Shown piece by piece: positions 57,567-64,000 of a stretch of 64,000 nucleotides of DNA. The stretch spans positions 57,041,709 to 57,105,708 of the forward strand of contig CM043971.1 of assembly GCA_014529385.2 (NCBI GenBank), written 5' to 3'. The notes beneath the pieces were generated by a model. That model was not told the origin of the DNA. It saw only the letters and a list, made by a program, of their open reading frames with translations, and did not search any database. Both the position numbers and the translations under genes were made by a program. Every line of letters begins with the position of its first letter. Within the stretch, counting starts at the first letter, position 1. The stretch is from Adiantum capillus-veneris. Its lineage: Eukaryota; Streptophyta; Polypodiopsida; Polypodiales; Pteridaceae.

Positions 57567-58465
57567 ATGGCAGAAAGTTCAACTCAAGTCACACAGATTG
57601 TTGGAGAGAACCTGACCAGAAAGAACTACAACATATGGTCTTACAGGATGGAAAACTTTATCATGGGCAAAGGTTTATGGGATTACATTACAGGTGAACA
57701 AGAGTGTCCCGAGGTTGGTTTGGAACCAAACAGAGAGAATGTTGAAGCACATAAACATGGCAAGCAAGAGTAGAAGCTTACAAGAAGTGGATCGAGAATT
57801 CAAGGAAAGTGATTCATTGGATTTCACTATGCATTAGTGACTTCTTTATACCACATGTGAAGAAGGCTCAATCTCCAAAGGAAGCATGGGAGATACTAGC
57901 AAGAATGAAAAGCTCCAATACAGAACCACGAAAAGTTCACTTGAAGCAACGGTTACATTTTGTATGGCGAGGAAATAGATCCATATCAAATTATGTAACA
58001 GAGATAAAGCAAATACAGGAAGATCTTGCGAGCATTAATGTTGAAGTTCCATATGATGACTTAGTTTCAGTGACATTGAATGGTTTGGGACCGGAATACA
58101 AGTCATTGGATACATCTATATCTGTTCGAGGACACATGCCTGATTTTGAAGAGTTAGTAAACCTTTGTTTGCAAGAAGAGGTCCTTCTACATCAAATAAC
58201 CATTCCAGAGATCAGGAATTTTACTCTAGAAGTCGTGGAAACAATAGAGGTGGAAGAAGAAACTATGGTCATGGAAACAATGCTGGAAGAGATCAATGGC
58301 AAAACCAACAAAGTCAAAGTTACAATGATTACAGCCAAAGAGGCAGGGGGAGAGCCCGACCTCGTAGACGAGGAGGTGGATGATTTGTACATTCTCAAAG
58401 AGATGGATATTGTAACAGATGTGGCATTTATGGTCACTTTGAAAGAGAATGTTACACAAGGCTAA
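57567..58465 (+). pseudogene. Copia-B gag
   Basis: Starts MAESSTQVTQIVGENLTRKN with the usual YNIWSYRMENFI block of copia gag, followed by KAQSPKEAWEIL and SVTLNGLGPEY. A one-base shift lies near 57772 and another near 58170, after which an Arg/Gly/Asn-rich stretch (SRSRGNNRGGRRNYGHG) follows. TGA near 58381 (CGA expected) precedes the zinc knuckle CNRCGIYGHFEREC (C-x2-C-x4-H-x4-C). So three separate frame breaks are needed to read the whole protein. Confidence 0.87.
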
Positions 58466-58474
58466 ATCAAAATC

Positions 58475-60420
58475 ATGATCGTGGTGGAAGAAACCAAGGT
58501 TATGGCAGACATGGAGGAAACTTTTCTGGGATACAATCCTCATGATCAAAATATATATGACAATAGATCAAGTGGACATTTATTTCCTATGGAGCATGTT
58601 GTTGAAAGCATGGTGGAGCCACATCATACAGATGATTGGTATTTAGATAGTGGTGCCACAAATCATATGACATATCATGGTGAATGGTTTGACAGAAAAG
58701 AGAAATTAGAAGAGGATGAGTTTGTCGCTACAGGTGATGATACTATGCATTGGATTACGCATGTTGGTTTAGTTTCATTGCTAGAAAAAGACGGGATATA
58801 CAACACATTGGGAGATGTTCTATATGTGCCTTCAATCACAAAGAATTTAGCATCAGTTGGACAGATGACAGATCAAAGGTTGCAAGTTCGTTTTAATCGT
58901 TATGGCTACTTCATAGAGGAGTTTCACAAAGGTAGACCAGGCAAGATATTGGCACGTGGAAGAAAGAAAGGTCGCTTGTTCTCATTGGAAGCTGGAGATC
59001 CATGTTTACACAGTGGTATGTATGCAAACAAATCAGCCACTCAAGATAATTGGGCAGAGTTATGGCATAAGAGGATTGGTCATGTCAATTTTAGAAGATT
59101 AAAGCATATGCAATCAAATCAATTGTACGTGGATTACAAAGGTTTGGCAGATTGAATTTTGATCATGTTTGTGAAGCTTGTCAATTTGGAAAGCAATCTC
59201 GTTTACCATTTCCAAATAGGGGGAGAATTAGCAAGAGTCCTTTGGAAATTGTTCATTCCTATATTTGGGGACCTTGTGATCATGCTACACCAAATGGTTG
59301 TCGATATTTTATCACATTCATAGATGATTACAGCAGAATGACATGGGTTTACTTTCTAAAGGCAAAGTCAGAGGCATTTGAGGTATTCTTGGAGTTCAAA
59401 GTTATGGTTCAGAAAGAGAATGGTTGTCAAATTAAATTCCTTCGTATAGATGGAGGGGGAGAGTACATGTCACACAGTTTTGATGATTACTTACGTGAAC
59501 AAGGCATAAGAAGACAGATTACTTGCAGATACACACCACAACAATTTGGAGTTGCTGAGAGAAAGAATAGAGTCATAGCAGAGATTGCAAGAGCCATGAT
59601 GAATGAGATGAATATGCCATTAACATATTGGGCTGAAGCACTTCATACAGCAGTACACATTATGAATCGAACACCAACAGCTGCCATTCATGAAATTTCA
59701 CCTTATGAGAGACTTTATGGGATCAAGCCAACAGTTTCCTACATGAAAGTTTTTGGATGTGTTTGCTATGTTCATGTGTCAAATGAATCAAGAAAGAAGA
59801 TGGAGCCAAAGGCAGTGAAGTGTATATTCTTGGGCTATCCAGTTGAAAAGAAAGGTTACAAGTGCTATGATCCTACGACAAGACAAGTTTATGTCAATAG
59901 AGATGTCAGATTTTGTGAGCATGAACCATGGTATAAACCAAATCCATTTATGATAGAAGATGAGTATGAAGAGCGAGAGAATGTGCGTCATGTCGTTGAT
60001 AAGACAGGACCATCAACAAGAACTATTTCAGGACCACATATGGCAGAGGAGAGTACAGGAAGTGTCAACCCAGGGAGTGGTCGTTTGCAAGATAAGAAGC
60101 AAGACGAGAAAGGCAAGAAGAAAGTGGTTGAAGAGAGTTCTGGAGATGAAAGCTTTGATTAAGAGCATGGTTTACCACATTTGAGGACACTTGGCAGTAA
60201 GCATATTGAGAAATATGTATCCCTATATGCAAGAGTTGAAGAGAAGAGTGCACCACAGTTGAGAAGATCAGAGAGGGTGCGTTATCCAGTTGATAGATTG
60301 ACATACAACGGTTACATGCGTACACATTATGCATACATGGTTTCACGTGTGCAACATAAAGAGCCTACATGTTTTCAAGAGGCAATTGAAAATCAGAATG
60401 GGAGTCAGCTATGGATGATG
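58475..60420 (+). pseudogene. Copia-B protease and integrase
   Basis: Protease active site DDWYLDSGATNHMT near 58635. The pre-integrase zinc region has LWHKRIGHVNFRRL near 59060 and CEACQFGKQ near 59170. Integrase core follows: HSYIWGPCDH near 59250, RIDGGGEYMSHSF near 59445 and PQQFGVAERKNRV near 59540. The first catalytic residue, normally D in HSDIWGP, is Y (GAT to TAT). KCIFLGYPVEKKGYKCYDP marks the C-terminal side. Breaks: a one-base loss near 59152, TAA at 60160, and a shift near 60400. Confidence 0.88.
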
Positions 60421-60429
60421 AGATGGATG

Positions 60430-61909
60430 CTCTTGTGAAGAATGACAGTTGAGATTTGGTTCGCTTGCCAAGTGGAAAGAAAGGAATTGGTTCAAAATGG
60501 GTATACAAAGTCAAGTGCAAGTCAAATGGTAGTGTGGAAAGATACAAAGCGAGGCTTGTTGCTAAAGGTTATGCACAAACAAAAGGTCTTGATTATGATG
60601 AGACATTTAGTCCAGTTTCAAAGATAACAACAATCAGATTGGTGATAGCAATGGCAAGTATGTTCAGTTGGAAGTCACGGCAAATGGATGTTGATAATGC
60701 ATTCTTGAATGGTGACTTGGAAGAAGAAGTTTATATGATATAGCCAGAGGGTTATCAACACCCAGAGTTTCCATATTATGTATGTAAGTTGAAGAAAGCA
60801 CTGTATGGTTTGAAGAGCATCTAGAGCTTGGTGTGAAAAGATAACCAGATTCTTGAAGAAGATTGGATTTAAACAGTCTACTGCTGATCACTCATTGTTT
60901 TTGAAGCATGTTGTTGGAGAGATCGTCATTATTGTTATCCATGTTGATGACTGAATTCTCACTGGAAGTCATGATGAGCAAATTTTGCATGTCAAGAAGA
61001 GTTTGAGAGAATTCAACATGAAGGACCTTGGTGAGTTGAGATATTTTTTGGAACTTGAAATTGTCGACACTTTATCAGGAATTTGGATGATACAAAGACA
61101 ATACGCATTGGATATGCTTGAGAAGTATGGAATGACAACGTGCAAACCGGTTGATACACCACTTGATCAAAATGTGAAGTTGTTTGATGATGGACATTAC
61201 ATTGAGGATGTCAGTATGTACCGCAAGATGGTTGGAAGCCTTATTTACTTGACAATAACAAGGCCAGATTTGAGTTATGCAGTGGGTGTTGTGATTCAAT
61301 TCATGCAAAAGCCATGTAAAAGTCATCTTGATGCAGTGAGACGGATTATGAGATATGTGAAATCCACTGGTAGTTATGGAATGTTTTATGAAAAGAATGG
61401 GAAGCTTTGTCTTTATGGTTACACAGATGCAGAATGGGCAGGAGATTTTATGGATATAAGATCTACAAGTGGTTATGCATTTTCCATTGACAATGGTATG
61501 ATAAGGTAGAGTAGCAAGAAGCAATCAACTGTAGCATTATCAAGTACAGAAGCTAAAATATCGCGAAGCAACTTTGGCAGCATGTGAAGAGTCATGGTTG
61601 AGAGTACTTATGGTAGACTTTGGTTTTGACTATCTTGACAATGTCATTATATATTGTGACAATATTAGCAGCATCATGTTGGCAAAGAATCCAGTCTACC
61701 ATGCTCGCACTAAACACATTGAGGTACATTATCACTTCATTAGAGAAAAAGTTTTGGCAAATGAGATTGATTTGATGTATGTGAAGACAAATGATCAAGT
61801 TGCGGATATATTAACAAAAGCTCTTGGAAAGGAAAAGTTTTGCTACTTTCGTGAAGCATTGGGAATCCATCATATGCAAGCTCATTCTGAGCTTGAGGGG
61901 GAGTGTTAA
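60430..61909 (+). pseudogene. Copia-B reverse transcriptase and RNase H
   Basis: RT begins SGKKGIGSKWVYKVKCKSNG, with RLVAKGYAQTKGLDYDETFS and DVDNAFLNGDLEEEVYMI. Next is TAG before PEGY (CAG expected), then a shift near KKALYGLK. The catalytic motif reads HVDD-stop-ILTG instead of YVDDxxLTG. Downstream: MKDLGELRYFLELEI, RPDLSYAVGV, TDAEWAGDF and TSGYAFSI, then TAG where W of WSSKKQSTVALSSTEAK is expected. A one-base gain lies near 61556, after which AKNPVYHARTKHIEVHYHF and VADILTKALGKEKF close the protein. The frame ends at the 3' LTR border. Confidence 0.9.
61889..61903 (+). other. Copia-B polypurine tract
   Basis: GAGCTTGAGGGGGAG directly before the right LTR start TGTTAAAG. Confidence 0.9.
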
Positions 61910-62123
61910 AGAATATGATGTTAAAGAATATGTCCATTGTGCTATGGGCGGCCGAACACTGACTATACTATGTTGTAAATATACTTTGGATAATAGTTCA
62001 AAGAGAATAAGAAGAGAAGAGCAGCACGTTGAATGGTTGGTGCTGCAGGGTAATGATTGTGTGTGTGTATGTGTGTGTGCGTAGTCTTCTTTCCTACCTT
62101 CTCCATCACCTACGCACTCTACA
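61904..62123 (+). repeat. Copia-B 3' LTR
   Basis: Direct copy of 56432-56662. Begins TGTTAAAGAATATGATG, ends CACTCTACA and is followed by the ATTCC target duplicate. Has GT-repeat length and single-base differences from the 5' copy. Confidence 0.92.
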
Positions 62124-62128
62124 ATTCC

Positions 62129-62940
62129 GATAAAATCTGGAGAAGTTACGGGCTTTGAAAGGTTACACTATGAATTAAATTAGTTAAATAAAATAAAATG
62201 GTTTCAGTAATTATTACTGCTAAAGACTTTTTATCCTAAAGTTCTAGAAATTGCAGATATTTCCTAAATTAATAATTAAAAGTCAACAAACTAGCAAAAA
62301 ATCGATTCTATGTATCTGGGGGGCTGTGTGGGGTAATGATGGGCTTTTCCAGACTAGATTTAGCAGCAGGGGGCGTTTTTGGAGCTGAAGGGCTTCTTGG
62401 GATGCAAGTTACTGCCATTTTTCAGCATGTGAGTGCCCAAAAACCTATAAATATGACCCTTGCTTTACAATTTCAGACAGACTCGGAGCCTTGGTACATT
62501 CTCTCTCATCTAGAGAGACCTCTACGCAGAAATCACTAGAGAGCAAAGTTGTAGTTGGTTAATTAAAGGTAATTAGCACTAAGCTTTGTTAATTAGCAAA
62601 GCTAGGTTAACCTATTTACAAACTTCTTAATTAATTGAAGATTAAACTTATGTATACTCAAAAATCCTCTCTTAATTCAAAATTCTCTGTTGATTATTGT
62701 AATTAAGCTTAGGGATACTAAGCTACTTAATTATTATATCATATTAGGGCTGAAATTACTCATAACCATAAATTAATGATAATTATACTAATTAAGTTTA
62801 GATTAAGATGAGATAATTATCAAAGTTGTGTTAGACTATCATTATGTTAGGAAAATTATGTTGTAATTGTTTGAGTAATTTTCATTATTAATTAAGCAAA
62901 ATTACACTATTTTTGAGAGAAAAGTAAAGGGGGAAATGAT
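62129..62940. other. Non-coding interval, no feature recognised
   Basis: AT-rich sequence with repeated TTAATTAG pieces. The 67-codon frame at 62336-62539 shows no known motif. It is the sequence into which copia-B and, on the other side, the MITE are placed. Confidence 0.4.
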
Positions 62941-62944
62941 CAAA

Positions 62945-64000
62945 CTAATTCAAATGCTTTGAGATAGTTCTCAGTGGTAAATCACATGTTATGGAACTCA
63001 TGATAATTATCTTAACCTCAGATAATTAATTTAACTAATTATCTCAGCAGAATTATACTGTTTTTAGGAGAAATTAAAAGGGAAAAAATAAAAAATTGAT
63101 CCAAAATGCTTTGAGATAATTATCAAAGGTAGATCACATATTATGGAATCCATGATAATTATTTTAACCAATTATCTCAGCATAATTATACTATTTTTAG
63201 GGAAAATTTAGATTGAGGAAAATAGCAAATTGATTCAAAATTCTTTGAGATAATAATCAGAGGTAAATCACATCTTATGAAACCCATGAAAATTATCTTA
63301 ACCTCAGATAGTTAGTTTAACTAATTATCTTAACATAATTACACTTTTTTAATGAGAAATTAAAAGGGGGAAAATAGCATATTAATCCAAAACGCTTTGA
63401 GATATTTATCATAGGTAAATCACATCCTACAAAACACATAATAGTTATCTTACCCTTAGATAATTAGTTAAACTAATTATCTCAACAGAAATACACTGTA
63501 TTTAGGGAAAAATAAATAGGCAAAAATAGCAAACTAATCCAAAATGTTTTGAGATAATTATCAGAGAAAAACACATTTTAAGAAACCTGTGATATTATCT
63601 TAACCTCAGATAATTAGTTTAACTAATTATCTCAGTAGAATTACAGTAATTTCATGGAAAAATAAAAGGAGAAAAATAGCAAACTAATCCAAAATGCTTT
63701 TAGATAATTATTAGAGGAAAGAAACATCTTAGGAAACCCTTGATAATTATCTTAATCTCAGATAACTAGTTTAACTAGTTATCTCAGTAGAAAAACACTA
63801 TTTCTAAGGAAAAAGTAATAAAGAAAAATAGTAAATTAAACTAAGAACCCTTGAGATAATATCAAAGGTAAATCACATCTTATCAAACCCGTGATAATTA
63901 TCTTAACCATAGATAACTAGTTTAGCTAATTATCTTTGTAAAAAAACACTATTTTTTAGGGTAAATTAAAGGGGAAAATTAGTAAATCATGTGCTATGAT
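62945..64000 (+). repeat. Satellite C: about 152-bp tandem units with a conserved palindrome, continuing past the window
   Basis: GCTTTGAGATA or variants recur at about 62961, 63113, 63247, 63399, 63551, 63701 and 63853: steps of 152, 134, 152, 152, 150 and 152. Most units contain CAGATAATTAGTTTAACTAATTATCT, in which 12-base arms AGATAATTAGTT / AACTAATTATCT are exact inverted repeats around one base, preceded by TGATAATTATCTTAACC. The units are diverged, yet the palindrome is among the best-kept parts. Non-coding. Confidence 0.88.

Larger units (their letters stand above)
56432..62123 (+). mobile_element. Copia-B: full-length Ty1/copia element, 5692 bp, coding region decayed
   Basis: The 231-bp left LTR (56432-56662) and 220-bp right LTR (61904-62123) both start TGTTAAAGAATATGATGTT and end CTCTACA. 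A perfect ATTCC target duplication flanks the element (56427-56431 and 62124-62128). A tRNA-Met-type PBS, purine tract and the order gag, protease, integrase, RT, RNase H are all present. Length and LTR size are typical of plant copia elements. At least eight stops or frameshifts disable the polyprotein. LTRs differ by roughly ten positions plus a GT-repeat length change. Confidence 0.93.

Overview
This is nuclear DNA of a large, repeat-rich plant genome. It contains Ty3/gypsy elements of the Tat/Ogre type with an archaeal-type RNase H, Ty1/copia elements, an L1-like LINE remnant, a large non-coding LTR element, a MITE and several satellite arrays. Conventional host genes are almost absent. 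A seed-free vascular plant, such as a fern, is my best guess, because the gene at 22.3-25.5 kb belongs to a DDE-like family that I associate with mosses, lycophytes and ferns. The sequence does not prove this.

Layout. (1) 1-9330, minus strand: a Ty3/gypsy Tat-like element. A complete 5' LTR of about 2.6 kb lies at 6731-9330 and the first 772 bases of the 3' LTR lie at 1-772. Between the PBS and gag are four extra ORFs that form two paralogous pairs. The pol region has lost the second half of RT and the first RNase H. (2) 9331-10990, minus: a decayed gene with a ParB/sulfiredoxin-like domain (DGQH motif), cut at its 3' end by the Tat insertion. (3) 11.07-22.23 kb: two satellite families with different unit sequences that share one short motif, AAGGTCCACCACTTGTCCAA, always in the same orientation. 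(4) 22326-25550, plus: a DDE-transposase-like gene, open except for one amber codon. Genes (2) and (4) point away from each other and the motif fills the space between them, so they may be two parts of one large uncharacterised DNA element. This is the main candidate for something new in the window.

(5) 25.6-41.3 kb: decayed intergenic DNA with a LINE remnant, a second gypsy integrase remnant, a faint protease remnant, microsatellites, short tandem duplications and clusters of an imperfect palindrome (GTACCAAATTTGGTAC). (6) 41.3-56.1 kb: a minus-strand Ty1/copia element. Its 3' end lies inside a 2.39-kb tandem segmental duplication, and its RT is split by a 7852-bp non-coding LTR element (LARD-like) with a perfect 5-bp target duplication. 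(7) 56121-56406: a MITE. (8) 56432-62123, plus: a second copia element with short LTRs, tRNA-Met-type PBS, PPT and a 5-bp target duplication, and many coding defects. (9) 62.95-64.0 kb: a satellite of about 152 bp with a conserved palindrome, running out of the window.

Many in-frame stops in separate genes are of the CAG-to-TAG, CAA-to-TAA or CGA-to-TGA type. This is what deamination of methylated cytosine in silenced DNA would produce. I found no tRNA, rRNA or CRISPR array. Coordinates come from reading by eye; element edges supported by target duplications should be exact, others are good to a few bases.
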